From the NCBI RefSeq assembly GCF_000247695.1, contig NW_004624742.1, forward strand, positions 5,278,703 through 5,342,702: a stretch of DNA of 64,000 bases. The letters are read 5' to 3'. This stretch comes from Heterocephalus glaber. Lineage: Eukaryota > Chordata > Mammalia > Rodentia > Bathyergidae. The translations under genes and the position numbers were made by a program. Under the pieces are notes generated by a model. It worked only from the letters and a program-made list of their open reading frames with translations. It did no database searches and was not told the DNA's origin. Below are positions 1-9,634 of this stretch, one piece after another. Position 1 is the stretch's first letter. Every line of letters begins with the position of its first letter.

Positions 1-88
1 CTTCTCTGCCCTAGGAGCTTGGGATGGAGGCGGGGAGCTTCCTTCCAGGTGCTGGGGCCGGCTCACCTTCTCTGCCCTTGGAGCTTGT
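1..88. repeat. GC-rich direct repeat at window edge
   Basis: A 21-bp block (CTTCTCTGCCCTAGGAGCTTG) at 1-21 recurs with one change at 67-87, giving a period of 66 bp. The spacer is GC-rich, unlike the AT-rich L1 that follows. It may be the last units of a minisatellite that continues to the left. Confidence 0.55.
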
Positions 89-1740
89 TTTTTTATCTTA
101 ACTGTTGAATATAGAATTTCATTGTATGAATATTTGGTGATTTATTTATTTACTTGTTCTCCTGTTAGGAGAGTTTGAGTCATTTGTGATTTTTCCTATT
201 GTAAATAATTCTGAAGCAAGCAACCTTGTAAAAAGATTCTTTAGTGTATATGCCTGGGAATGAAAATGCTCGATGTTACCAAATTGTTCTCTAAGGTACT
301 CATACTAATTTACAGTCTTACCAATAAAAAAAAAAAGAATTCCTGTCACTTCTTATCTTCCCAAAAGTTGTTATTGTCAAACTTTAAAAATGTCTGACAA
401 TCAAATGGGAACTGTCATTGTAATTTGCATTCCCTGATTCTTTTCATAATTTTTTTGACTTGACAAATTTTCTTTTTTGTAAAATGCCTGTTTATATGTT
501 TTGTCCATTTTTTACATTACATTGCTTGGTTTATTTCAATTTGTTCTTTAAATATATTTTAAATGCTCATTTGTTAGTCCACACCTTACACATTTGTGCA
601 TTGTATATGTATCCCAGTTTGCTGCTGGGTTTTTCACCTTGAAGAGAGGATTGGTTTTTATTTTCATGGTAATGTAGTCAAAATAGTGACCTTTCTCCTA
701 TGGTTTTTTCTTTTTTTTTGCTTTGTACATTTTAATTAAGAACCCTTTCCCTGCTTAGTAGTCATAAGATCATCCCTTGTATTTTCTTCTAAAAATATTT
801 AAATTTTTGTTTGTTACATTTACTTTTTTATATAGTTGTATGTGTATGGAATGAAGTGGGATCTAATTTTTTAAAAATCTCCCTATGGATAACCAATTAC
901 CTTATTAATGACAAATTCCATCCTTTTCCCTCTAGTTATAATGCCACCTCTTTTATATGTTAAGTTTCTGCTTCTGTATGGTTCCATTTCTGGGTTTGCT
1001 GATCTGTTCCACTGGATCTAGCTATATACTTAAGCCACAGTGTCTTAAATAATTTAAATTACAATAAACTGTTAGCTGTTAGTATGGAAGGTTTCTTCTG
1101 ACCTGTTTGGTCCTCTTCAGGAATATCTTGGGCTACCCTTGTCCCATTCTTCTTGCATGTGAGAAATGATTGAGATTTTGATTTATATTATATTTATTAT
1201 TTAATTTTGTGAGAATTGAAAACACTTTGATACTGACTCTTCCTGTTCATAAATATGGCATATTAGTCATTTACTTAGATCTTCTTTTATGTTTTCTGAT
1301 AACATTGTATCACTTTCTGCACAATTTTATTTATTCTTATAGTTGTTTTTTTTTTAACTACAATTTTTAATTGCTACTGGACTATAGGTAGAAAATTGGT
1401 TTTCTTTGCATGGTGATCTTATATCCTGCAACTTTGCTCAACTCTCTTTTTTAGTTTGCTGCAGGATATTTAGATTTTCTGTGTAAAATAACTATAAGAT
1501 ATGAAAATGATTATGGCTTTGATTTGCTTTTTCCTATGTATTCTTTTTGTGTTACTAATAGCACTGGCCAGTGCTGTATTGAATAGAAGTAGAACAATAG
1601 ACATCTTTGTCCTATTCCTAACTTCCAGAAAAATGCTCTTAATTTTTGTAACTTGATGTGAAGTATTTGGTAGGTTTTTAGTACATAATTTTAAAGAAAT
1701 CCAGTTAAGAATTTCTTTTTCTTTTTTTACCCCAACGTGG
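89..1740 (-). mobile_element. Old L1, 3' UTR to ORF2 reverse-transcriptase region
   Basis: Read on the minus strand this matches the order of an old mammalian L1: 3' UTR at the low end, then the ORF2 C-terminal part, then the RT region near 1600 (the antisense of the phrase around ADDMI and the LARAIR-like segment). All frames are broken. The element resumes after SINE insertions at about 2210-2340 and 3484-4870. Confidence 0.7.
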
Positions 1741-1805
1741 AGGAACAAATCTAGAGCCTTTCTCTTAACAGTGCTCTACCACTGACCCCTACGTGCCCAT
1801 CCCTG
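1740..1805 (-). mobile_element. Degraded tRNA-type SINE fragment
   Basis: The antisense end of an ID-like unit is visible (GCTCTACCACTGACCCCTA). Body and tail are too decayed for subfamily assignment. Confidence 0.4.
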
Positions 1806-1817
1806 TACATGTGTGTG

Positions 1818-1910
1818 TGGTGTTTTTTTATTTTGGTACCAGGGATTGAACTTGGGACCTTGCACTTGCGAGGCAGATGGTGGAATCACTGAGCTAAATC
1901 CCCGGCCCTG
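1818..1910 (-). mobile_element. ID SINE
   Basis: Poly-T head, then GGTACC, the antisense box B (GGGATTGAAC) and antisense box A (ACTGAGCTAAATCCCCGG): a nearly complete antisense ID element. Confidence 0.85.
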
Positions 1911-1954
1911 TACATGTGTGTTTTTAATCATTAATGGGTATTTATTTCTTTCCC

Positions 1955-2152
1955 CCCCGCCCCGCTGGCATTAGAGATTGAATACAAGGCCTTTGCACTA
2001 AGCTACATCCACATCCTTTTTTATTTTTTAATTTTGAGACAGGATCTTCCTGAGTTGCAAACTTGCCCAGGCTGGTCTCAAACTTGGAATCCTGCTTCAG
2101 CCTCCTAGAATGCAGGGATCACAGATGTATAGCACCATGGATGGCTGAGTAG
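1955..2152 (-). mobile_element. B1-dID composite SINE
   Basis: An antisense ID-like unit (AGAGATTGAA to AAGCTACATCC) is followed by an antisense B1 body (GAGACAGG, CCCAGGCTGGTCTCAAACTT, CAGCCTCC). This order is what a plus B1-dID gives when reversed. Confidence 0.65.
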
Positions 2153-2159
2153 TGGGTAT

Positions 2160-2216
2160 TTAATTTTTTTTTTTTTTTTGTACTGGGGATCGAACTCAGG
2201 TCCTTGTATGACTTTT
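2160..2216 (-). mobile_element. Truncated ID SINE
   Basis: Poly-T and GTACTGGGGATCGAACTCAG, then the element stops before box A. It lies directly against resuming L1 sequence. Confidence 0.65.
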
Positions 2217-2340
2217 CCAAATATCTTGAGAGACATGGCTTTTATCCTTTAATTTGTCAATGTAAATTATCCTCGCATTGCTGGGCAAACAAACCCTAAC
2301 CTGGGGGTTCTAACTTAACCATTGTTTAAAAACTATGTTT
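2210..2340 (-). mobile_element. Old L1 continuation
   Basis: The L1 phrase for the RT region (TTTATCCTTTAATTTGTCAA, then GCATTGCTGGGCAAACAAAC) resumes between SINEs. Confidence 0.5.
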
Positions 2341-2342
2341 TA

Positions 2343-2470
2343 GCTAGGAATGGTGGCATATGCTTTGCACTCCCAGGTGCTTGGGAAGCGGAGGCTGGAG
2401 GATCACTCTATCCCAGGAGTTCCAGCTAGCCTGGGCAACCTAGTAAGACTCAGTCTCAAAAACAAGAAGG
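2343..2470 (+). mobile_element. B1-type SINE
   Basis: It starts with the 7SL-like AGCTAGGAATGGTGGC, continues through GAGGCTGGAGGATCACT and GCCTGGGCAACCTAG, and ends CAGTCTCAAAAA. Confidence 0.75.
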
Positions 2471-2526
2471 AGGAGAAGGAGAAAGAGGAGAAGAATAACA
2501 ACAACAACAACTTACTTCCCCCACCT

Positions 2527-2527
<1 letters not shown>

Positions 2528-2605
<78 letters not shown>
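2528..2605. repeat. (GA)n microsatellite
   Basis: Almost pure GA dinucleotide for about 75 bp, at the A-rich tail of the preceding B1. The open frame of Arg-Glu repeats here is an artefact of it. Confidence 0.95.
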
Positions 2606-2606
<1 letters not shown>

Positions 2607-3225
2607 TTAACATTTAAGAGTTGTACATATTTATGGAGTTCAGTGATCCCAGAAATTTGCAGGGGTTATGGTCCTAGAGCACCCACGAATTTAAGATATG
2701 GTCAGAAAAAATGCCTGTAAGTGCCTATTTTTATAGTTTAAACCCTAAATATGCTATGTGACTTGCAGTTATGTAATTTAATAAAACACTGTATTAATAA
2801 AGCCTTAGAAGGTACAGGGTGTTTTGATGGCATCTTAGGGATCTTAGGGGTTTAAGAAGAACACAACCAAGAAGACTTGAGATAGTTACACACAGTACAG
2901 CAACATGTTATGATGCAGGAATGCTGGTGCATCTGCCAGATATTGGTTACAGCTCAGCAGCCAATCAGCAGCAAGGAAAATTGAATAATGCTCTCAGATT
3001 GGCTATTTGCAAACCTCCTGCCATAAAATCAATTGCGGAGGATATTTGAGGGTTCTGAAAAATTATGGAGTTTCCATGAGCAATTATTAGTTAGGTTCTA
3101 AGGAAAAATCTACCAACGACTGAGGTCTTAAATTCTGAACTTCATGGGTGTATACTGTACAGTGTGATATTTTGAATATGTATAGAATGTGTAATGATGA
3201 AATCAATAAATAACATTTTCTTCTC
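2606..3225 (-). mobile_element. L1 3' UTR fragment with a possible Tigger-like insertion
   Basis: The L1 3' UTR phrase TTGTACATATTTATGGAG stands at about 2621, and its continuation (ACAGTGTGATATTTTGAATA) only at about 3160. The roughly 500 bp between resembles a decayed Tigger-class DNA transposon (the stretch from CAGTGATCCCAG with a CAGGGG...GGTCC pattern), but the ends are not clear. Confidence 0.4.
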
Positions 3226-3253
3226 TCTCTCCCTCTCTCCTTCTCTGTATTTC

Positions 3254-3254
3254 T

Positions 3255-3330
<76 letters not shown>

Positions 3331-3348
3331 TCCTTCTTTCTCTCTTTC
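3254..3348. repeat. (TTTC)n microsatellite
   Basis: About 20 tandem TTTC units, then a decayed CTTTCTCTCTTTC end. It gives a spurious Lys-Glu repeat frame on the minus strand. Confidence 0.95.
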
Positions 3349-3354
3349 AAAAAG

Positions 3355-3482
3355 GTCTTAAAATGTAGTTTAGGCCCTGAACTCACTGCATAGCCCAGGC
3401 TAGCCTCAAACTTGAGGTAATCCTCCTACCTCAGCCTCCTGAGTATTGGGATTGCAGATGTGTATCACCAAACCTGGCAGCA
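3355..3482 (-). mobile_element. B1-type SINE
   Basis: Antisense B1 body: CATAGCCCAGGCTAGCCTCA, CTCAGCCTCCTGAGTATTGG, ending with CACCAAACCTGGCA. Confidence 0.75.
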
Positions 3483-3483
3483 T

Positions 3484-4025
3484 TAACATTTTATTATTAC
3501 TTTGTGATACAAAGCTACTTTTTTGCTGAGCTTTACTTAGGATTTTTGCATTTATACTTATTAGTCATATTGGGCTATAATTTTCTTTCTCATACTGTCC
3601 AAGGTTTAACTTGTCTCAAAATGATTAGGGCAGCATTTCCTTTTTTTCTATTTTCTGACACAATTTGTGAAAGACTAGGTAATGTGCTCTTTGAGTATTT
3701 GAGAGATCTCATCTGGGCCTTTTTGGTCGAGTGATGGCAAGGGGATGGGTATACTTAAGCTTTAGTGACTATAGATCTATTCAAGTTCTTGTTTTTTCTT
3801 AAACCAGCTGTAATAGATTATGTATCTCAGGAAATATTTAAGAATTCAAATTGCCACAAACATTTCATAATATTCTATGATATAAAAAATCTATTCTACT
3901 TATATTTATTTTTCCATTTTAATATCTGTATCTTTATCTTTTTTCTTGATCAGTATTACCAGAAGTCCTTATTTTTGTTTTTTGCAGTAGGCTTTTATTG
4001 TCATTCATTTGTACATATGATCTAA
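3484..4025 (-). mobile_element. Old L1 continuation (ORF2)
   Basis: The antisense L1 phrases for the ORF2 fingers/palm region resume (GATTTTTGCATTTATACTTA, GGGCTATAATTTTCTTTCTC). They carry on from the L1 at 89-2340. Confidence 0.6.
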
Positions 4026-4029
4026 TTTT

Positions 4030-4136
4030 TTTCTGGCCATTTAACCCAGTGTCTTTGCACTAAGCTATGTTGCCCAGCGTGGGCTTGACCTTCAGTCTTC
4101 CTGCTGTATCCTAAATAATTCTTGTCTGCTTGATCA

Positions 4137-4195
<59 letters not shown>

Positions 4196-4260
4196 CAGAG
4201 TCTCCCATGGTGATTTTTTTTTTTTACCTACCACTGAGGTACATTCCCACCCCCCTCCCT
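4030..4260 (-). mobile_element. Degraded B1-dID-like SINE with (GA)n
   Basis: A decayed antisense SINE (CTTTGCACTAAGCTATGTTG, CCCAGCGTGGGCTTGACC) is followed by a pure (GA)n run at 4141-4192 and a short antisense tRNA-type fragment (CCACTGAGGTACATTCCCA). Confidence 0.5.
4141..4192. repeat. (GA)n microsatellite
   Basis: GA dinucleotide run of about 50 bp with one GGG interruption near its end. Confidence 0.95.
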
Positions 4261-4454
4261 AGCCATTATGATCATTAAGCTATGTATGCCTTCTTTGAAT
4301 TCTACCAACTCTTTTACTTTTGCCTATTTTGAGGTTTGTCATTAGGCACATAAAATTTTAAGCTATTATGTGGTTTTTGAGAATTGTTTCTATAATGCTC
4401 ATTGTTTTTAATAATCCACCTTATTATTTTATTTTAGAGTCAATTTTTTGGGCA

Positions 4455-4605
4455 TGAATTTTTTGAGGCAAAGTCTCAGTACATAGTTCAGAGTGGGCTT
4501 GATCTCACTATGTAGCTCAGGCTGGCCTCAAACTCACAGTGATCCTCCTGCTTCAGCTTCCCAAGTGCTGGGATTATAGGCCTGTGCTACCACACCCAGC
4601 CAACT
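4455..4605 (-). mobile_element. B1-type SINE
   Basis: Antisense B1 of the longer, internally duplicated kind: TCAGAGTGGGCTTGATCTCA, then TAGCTCAGGCTGGCCTCAAA, CAGCTTCCCAAGTGCTGGGA and CCACACCCAGCC. Confidence 0.85.
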
Positions 4606-4870
4606 TTCTTTTGTTTGGTTTTTGTGTAGTATTTTTGTATGTTTTTATTTTAAAATCTTTTTATGTCCTTATGCCTTAGTTATATATATCTTTGTAAATA
4701 GCATCGACTGAGTATCATTTATCTTTTAAAGCCTTTCAGACTTATGTAAAATAGAATTCCAATTGAAACTTTAATATCTATATTGTTTGCGTATATATGT
4801 TTGTACACCTGAACATTTGATCTCTAAGCAACTTAATCTAAGAGGAATCTGCTGGTCTCTCACTTTTAAT
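4606..4870 (-). mobile_element. Old L1 continuation (5'-most part)
   Basis: AT-rich antisense sequence resembling the ORF2 endonuclease region continues to about 4870. This end is decayed and its boundary is approximate. Confidence 0.4.
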
Positions 4871-5177
4871 AAGATGTTAGAAATAAAAATTATGAGACAG
4901 GGAGGAAGGAAGGGAGAGAGAGAGAGAGAAAGAGAATGAGAGAATATGAATCAGTTGTTCTATCCAAAATAGATACTGCTTTACTCTACCAGTTCATTTT
5001 TCTGGTGTTCAAAGAAGAATCTTAATTTTCAAGTCTTTTTCAAGCCTGAATTTGTTGTAACTGAGGAGGCAACACAAAAACAGGAAGTTAGATTTACTTT
5101 TTGATGCTAGTTTTACAAACTTCATTGAGATTTTTTTTTTTGTAAATTCACAAGCCTAGTTTCAATTCTGTCTTTAG
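4871..5177. other. No gene or clear repeat seen
   Basis: Apart from a short GA-rich stretch at 4900-4935 I see nothing specific. If 5178-5277 is an exon, the pyrimidine-bearing end at about 5150-5177 (TCAATTCTGTCTTTAG) would be its acceptor. Confidence 0.5.
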
Positions 5178-5277
5178 ACATGAATTAGACAATTTGCTAG
5201 GTTACCGTTCCAGAGAAGTAGAACTGATTGGCATGTCTCTAGAAGATTTGCTGCAACAGCAGTTCTTCAGCTCTTGG
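5178..5277 (+). CDS. Candidate internal exon A, unidentified gene
   Basis: I do not recognise the gene. After a TCTGTCTTTAG acceptor the frame starting at 5179 is open for 33 codons and ends at G|GTGAGG. The peptide begins HELDNLLGYRSREVELIG. The LLGY...ELIG pattern resembles the start of a PAS fold, but this is only a resemblance. The exon ends in phase 0, which fits candidate exon B at 5684. A second donor 9 bp further (AAG|GTCAGA) keeps the same phase. No repeat is recognisable here. No earlier exon is visible, because the 5 kb to the left is L1 and SINEs. It could still be a chance open frame. Confidence 0.33.
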
Positions 5278-5683
5278 GTGAGGAAGGTCAGAGAGGGCCC
5301 TGTGTGACTTTTTGGGAAGGTCAGGAACCATCTTTTCATTGACTTTTGGTAAACCTTCCCAGAGATTTCACGAAAACTTAACTTCCCCTTTCCCTGTACT
5401 AAAACCACTATTCATGAGATTCTAGTAAACAAGAGTAATAAGTTCTTAACTCGGCCGAGGGAGTCACACCACAGTGTAATATTTTGCTTGCCATCTTTAT
5501 CACTTTGTGTGGTTATTGCTTACATGATGTATTTAGTCACTATATAAAACAACATATAAATTAAAATTTAAAAATAAAGATAGAATCAGATGGCCTTCAA
5601 AACTCTTTTTAATCCAAAGGTTTTTTGATTCTTAAACTCTCTTTTTTTCTGACTTTACAATATAAACTCACATAATTATCTAG

Positions 5684-5800
5684 GCGTGGTTAAGATGTGT
5701 CCAACTATGCCCTTCCACTCAGAACAGGGTTGATATCAGGAAGCTGTGGGAAGAGATCCAGATTATTCCATCCTGCCAACTGCCCAAGGATGAACGCTTT
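5684..5800 (+). CDS. Candidate internal exon B, unidentified gene
   Basis: The segment follows AATTATCTAG and ends at a strong donor, CGCTTT|GTGAGT. It is exactly 39 codons, open throughout and in phase 0 at both ends, so it joins candidate exon A without a break. The peptide includes NRVDIRKLWEEIQIIPSCQL and ends PKDERF, with the mixed charged and hydrophobic pattern of a helical protein. I cannot name the family. The acceptor is weak in pyrimidines. The frame has a stop at the acceptor TAG itself and another soon after the donor. Confidence 0.33.
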
Positions 5801-6009
5801 GTGAGTAACTATTCCATCAGCTAACCTATTTATCTATGGTTCAGAGAGATCAGTAATGAGTATCTATAATCAAAAGATGCTTATAAATTTGTGTCCATAG
5901 ATCATGATTCTACGTACATGCCACATATTGGTTATAGAATTTTTAAAACAGCAGACTTAAGTCACACAACACTAAAACTTTAATTTTTACTTGATGATTC
6001 ACAATTCAG

Positions 6010-6107
6010 TCTGTTTCAAGCCTTGGGCCATCATCAGAAAATCAGGAGCACTGGTCACGACAGAGTCCTCTGCATGACAGACCATTGGGCACTTGTTTCC
6101 TTATCAG
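6010..6107 (+). CDS. Candidate internal exon C, unidentified gene
   Basis: After GATTCACAATTCAG the phase-0 frame runs 32 codons plus two bases to CAG|GTGTAG. The peptide is Ser- and Pro-rich (SVSSLGPSSENQEHWSRQSP). It continues the frame of candidate exon B, and its split last codon calls for a next exon beginning with one base. I found no convincing next exon: the best acceptor downstream (10768-10807) would bring a stop at once. The acceptor is only moderate, so this is the weakest of the three. Confidence 0.25.
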
Positions 6108-6109
6108 GT

Positions 6110-6748
6110 GTAGGAAAGAGTAGACAGTGGACTGGGAGACACTTTGCAGCCCAAACTAGCTTCAAAGCTCTGCTGATCCCAGGCACCCACAAGCTTTCCC
6201 TTTATGTATCACTGAAGACTTCCTAGGCTCTATGAGGAGATTTACTTTCTGCTGGTCATTGTTGATTCAAGACTAGGAAATTCCAGGTATGGGAAGTAGA
6301 TCTGGAGTTTCCTAGGGACTCTTCTATTAGTTGGGAAGAGACAGAATTGTTTAGTTAAAAAAACACTGAATTGGGAGCCAAGAGGTCTGGCTTATACTGT
6401 CTTTGATGTATATAATTATGAAGAATTTCCTGGGCTGACTCAGACTCTCTGGGTCTGTTTCTTCTTCACAAAGCGAGAAGGATGAGCTAAATTTCTGTAA
6501 GGAACTTTCAAGCTCTGACTATATAAGTTGTATGATTCTATCAAATCCCTGGCTGGGCCCTAAAAACACCCAGCTTGGAGCTGGTTTACCTCACCTCAAA
6601 GGGAAAGAGCAATGATCAGAGATCTCCAAGAATCTTGTAGCCAACACCTTCGGCCTCTGGAAAGTTCATGCACTGTTTGAGGTTCCCAAGGATCAAGACA
6701 ACTCCCTGCCTAGGGTGTAGCCTCACCCTAGGTCATAGTGCCAACCTT

Positions 6749-6750
<2 letters not shown>
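6110..6750. other. Unassigned sequence, possible MIR remnant
   Basis: Mostly unassigned. About 6390-6540 has the feel of a sense MIR (GGAGCCAAGAGGTCTGGCTT, then CTGACTCAGACTCTCTGGGT), strongly decayed. No exon found. Confidence 0.35.

Positions 6751-6791
<41 letters not shown>
6751..6791. repeat. (TG)n microsatellite
   Basis: About 20 uninterrupted TG units. Confidence 0.95.
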
Positions 6792-6795
<4 letters not shown>

Positions 6796-6967
6796 ACTGA
6801 TAGGGCCATGACAATTCCCTTTTATCTCTTCATTTTTATGCTATGAAAAGTGATCATTCCTTGAGGTCCTCCCTAAAACAATAGCATACCAACAGAGAGG
6901 GGTCAAGACTACATACGTTGTAGCCCCAGATAAATTTAGAAGAGAACTTCACAAAAGGCTGACTGTG

Positions 6968-7131
6968 ACCAGGCATGGTGGTGCATGCCTGTAATCCCAG
7001 CACTGGGGAGACTGAGGCAGGAGGATCTCCACAAGTTTAAGGCCATCCTGGCCTACATAGTGAGTTCAAGGCTAGCCTGAACTACATAGCAAGACCTTGT
7101 CTCAAAACACAAAACAAAACAAATCAAAAAA
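6968..7131 (+). mobile_element. B1-type SINE with internal duplication
   Basis: Full 7SL-type start (CCAGGCATGGTGGTGCATGC), then a doubled segment: GCCATCCTGGCCTACATAG followed by GCTAGCCTGAACTACATAG. It ends in an A-rich tail. Imperfect target duplications based on AAAAGGCTG flank it (about 6953 and 7127). Confidence 0.9.
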
Positions 7132-7139
7132 GGCTGGCT

Positions 7140-7325
7140 CATGTCCACAAGTTATCTTTTTTCTATATTTTCTGATGACTTGTTATTTATGTATTTGTTT
7201 TCTTGTTTATCACTGGAAACCTCATTAGTCAGAGATAATGTCTATCTTATTTATTGCTGCATCCTAAGGACCTATAACAGTGCGTGACACAAAGCAAACA
7301 TTTTTTACATGACTAAATATTACTA
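7140..7325 (+). mobile_element. L2-like 3' end
   Basis: Sense L2-type tail: TAATGTCTATCTTATTTATT, then AACAGTGCGTGACACAAAGC and an ACATGACTAAATATT end. Confidence 0.5.
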
Positions 7326-7412
7326 GGGCTGGGAGTATAGCTCAGTGACACAGCATATGCTTAGGATGCATGAGACCCTGGGTTAAATCCCCAGTATCCT
7401 CCCCTCAAAAAA
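7325..7412 (+). mobile_element. Old ID-like tRNA SINE
   Basis: GGGCTGGGAGTATAGCTCAG, a central CATGAGACCCTGGGTTAAAT and an A-rich end. Box B is mutated. Confidence 0.7.
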
Positions 7413-7431
7413 AATAACTTAAAAATTTTAA

Positions 7432-7575
7432 GAGGGGTGCAGTGGCACATGCCTGTAATCCCAGCTACTTGGGAGGCTAAGGGAGAAGAATTGCAAGTTT
7501 GAGGCCAGCCCAGGCAACTTGCAAGACCCTGTCCTGTAGCTCAGTGATAGAGTGCCACTGGGGTAAAAAACTAGT
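7432..7575 (+). mobile_element. B1-dID composite SINE
   Basis: A sense B1 (GTGGCACATGCCTGTAATCC to AAGACCCTGTC) runs straight into a shortened ID-like unit (TGTAGCTCAGTGATAGAGTG). Confidence 0.7.
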
Positions 7576-8020
7576 CTAAGTTGAGAACAACTGTATTTCT
7601 TGGGGGAAGTATATTAGAAGTACATATATTTACCTCCTTAGTAAGTTTTTATCTTGCCTAAGTCTATCCTGTTGACAGGATGAATTTCAGAATAATAAAC
7701 AAGAAGCAATTACAGACTATTCTTCTGGCTTATCCTGAGTTTGGGGGCTCAAAAAGGTTAAAACTAAGTGCAATTGCTATTTTTTTAAGCCAGGAAGCAT
7801 CTTCTGTTGGCATTCAGTTGTGCTGCACTTTCTGCATATTATCATAATAGGGATGTGCCAAACCACACTTAAATGGGACAACAGTCAATTTCAGAGTATA
7901 AACTATAAAGAGTAGCTGTCATCTTTTTAGGCTCAATGGAGTATGGGAAATAACTTTACTCCTTAAGTATGTATCAAAGAAAATCTAGATGTCTTGAAGA
8001 TGTCTGAAAAAAAATAAAAT
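7576..8020. other. No gene or clear repeat seen
   Basis: AT-rich sequence of 445 bp in which I recognise neither an exon nor a repeat family. Confidence 0.4.
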
Positions 8021-8026
8021 GGTGTA

Positions 8027-8117
8027 GGGCTGGGATTTAGCTCAGTGGTGCCACTGCCTGCCTTGCAAGCGCAAGGTCCAGAGTTCAATCCCTGCTACCA
8101 AAAAAAAAAAAAAAAGA
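8027..8117 (+). mobile_element. ID SINE
   Basis: GGGCTGGGATTTAGCTCAGT start, box B GAGTTCAATCC, a CTACC end and an A16 tail. Confidence 0.9.
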
Positions 8118-8391
8118 AATGCTGTGATTGATTTTTCCTTAGCTTATGCTTTCAATTTCACTATGACTTTTGTCTATTTGAAAAGTGGTTTCCTTTGCTC
8201 ATCATCCTTCCTTAAAAATTAAAAATGCAATCTGTAAAACAAGCCTGCAGCAAAAAATTGTACCATTCATATATAGCAAGAGTCTGGTGTGGAGTAGGCA
8301 TCAGTAAATGGCCCTACTATAATTATTTTTATCATTATTGATCTCTTCAGTACTAGCACCTATTGCCACTTATTAAGACTTTATTCTGAGA

Positions 8392-8478
8392 GGGCCGGGG
8401 ATTTAGCTCAGTGGTTTCGCCGCCTGCTGTGCAAGCACAAGGACCGGAGTTTGATCCCTGGTACCAAAAAAAAAAAAG
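8392..8478 (+). mobile_element. ID SINE with target duplication
   Basis: GGGCCGGGGATTTAGCTCAG start and GGTACC end with an A tail. Near-identical 15-bp duplications (AGACTTTATTCTGAG / AGACTTTACTCTGAG) lie at 8377-8391 and 8477-8491. Confidence 0.95.
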
Positions 8479-8489
8479 ACTTTACTCTG

Positions 8490-8586
8490 AGCCTGGGAGT
8501 GCAGCTCCGTGTTAGAGTATCTGCTTACCTTGCACAATGCCATGAGTTTAATCCCCAGAACCACCAACAAAAGAGAAAAAAAAAAG
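8490..8586 (+). mobile_element. Old ID-like tRNA SINE
   Basis: GCCTGGGAGTGCAGCTCCGT, then GAGTTTAATCCCCAGAACCA and an A-rich tail. It predates the GGTACC form. Confidence 0.7.
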
Positions 8587-8649
8587 ACTAGTCTATGCTA
8601 AAGGAATGTGCTTAATAACCTGCATGTTTTCTTATTTAAAAAGATTCCT

Positions 8650-8741
8650 GGGCTGGGGATTTAGCTCAGTGGTGCTGCCACCTGCCTTGAAAGCATAAGG
8701 TCCTGAGTTTGATCCCCGGTACCAAAAAAAAAAAAAAAAGA
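8650..8741 (+). mobile_element. ID SINE with target duplication
   Basis: GGGCTGGGGATTTAGCTCAG start, GGTACC end, A17 tail. AAAAAGATTCCT flanks both sides (8638-8649 and about 8736-8747). Confidence 0.95.
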
Positions 8742-8747
8742 TTCCTA

Positions 8748-8885
8748 TGAAGCATCTATCATTATTGTCACTATTTTATAGGTGAGGAAACTAAGGCACA
8801 GAAAAGCTAAACGTCTTCCCAAAGTCACACCATCAATACATGATATAGCTCGAATTGACCCTGGATAATCTGACTCTCAAGGCTG
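8748..8885 (-). mobile_element. MIR SINE
   Basis: Antisense MIR core: CTATTTTATAGGTGAGGAAA, then CTAAGGCACAGAAAAGCTAA and CCCAAAGTCACACCATCAA. Confidence 0.75.
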
Positions 8886-9290
8886 ATTTCAGATTATTTG
8901 CATCCTTCTTTGGAGTTAATACATGTCATTGGTTGATTTTATTTCTCAACTAGATCGTGACAAATTTTAATTCTGAAAACCCTGATAATCATAGCATTAA
9001 ATCACATACATTCAATTGAGAGCATATTTAACAATCAATCAATTTATAAACATTTAACAAATTAAAGATTTATTGCTGATGGCAGCAATTTACAGCCACC
9101 TTCCTAAGCAGGGTTATTCCATGCCATCACCCAAGTAATTTCTATTTGCTTGAGAGACATCTCTGTATTTCTTTGTTCCTAAATAATTACATTTGTATAA
9201 GACATTGGAAACAGCAATTTACTGATGCCCCAATGCAAAGCGCTATTCTCTCTCTTTCTGTTTATTAACTTATTGATTCTAAAATCAGAA
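8886..9290. other. No gene or clear repeat seen
   Basis: AT-rich, no recognisable family. The end serves as the target of the following ID (AAATCAGAAATGCAG). Confidence 0.4.
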
Positions 9291-9297
9291 ATGCAGG

Positions 9298-9388
9298 TCC
9301 GGGGATTTAGCTCAGTGGTTCCGCCGCCTGCCTCAAAAGTGCAAGGTCTTGAGTTTGATCCCTGGTACCAAAAAAAAAAAAAAAGAAA
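9298..9388 (+). mobile_element. ID SINE with target duplication
   Basis: CCGGGGATTTAGCTCAGTGG start, GGTACC end. AAATCAGAAATGCAG is found on both sides (about 9283-9297 and 9392-9406). Confidence 0.95.
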
Positions 9389-9403
9389 AAAAAATCAGAA
9401 ATG

Positions 9404-9630
9404 CAGCTGGGAATGGTGGCGCATATCTGTAATCCCAGCTATTCAGGAGGCTATGGCAGGAGGATCAAAAGTTCAAGTCTAGCCTGGGCAATTTAGTGAG
9501 ACTTTGTCTCAAAAAAGAAAAAAAGATTAGTGAGGGCGGTGGAGATGTTGCTCAGTGGTAGAAAGTGTACCTAGAATGCTAGAGGCTCTAGGTTTGATAC
9601 CCAGCGCTGCAAAGGAAATAAAAAAATCAG
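9404..9630 (+). mobile_element. B1-dID composite SINE
   Basis: A B1 body (GCTGGGAATGGTGGCGCATA to GACTTTGTCTCAAAAAA) followed by an ID-like unit with GTTGCTCAGTGGTAGAAAGT and GGTTTGATACCCAGCGCTGC. It is the clearest fused copy in the window. Confidence 0.85.
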
Positions 9631-9634
9631 AAAG

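Noticed and set aside
2350..2610. 86-codon plus frame rich in Arg-Glu repeats
   Set aside because: It is B1 sequence followed by a (GA)n microsatellite.
3087..3386. 99-codon minus frame with Lys-Glu repeats
   Set aside because: Produced by the (TTTC)n microsatellite.
8027..8117. tRNA gene suggested by intact A and B boxes
   Set aside because: The unit is an ID SINE: it lacks a foldable anticodon arm and CCA end, has an A tail, and recurs throughout the window.
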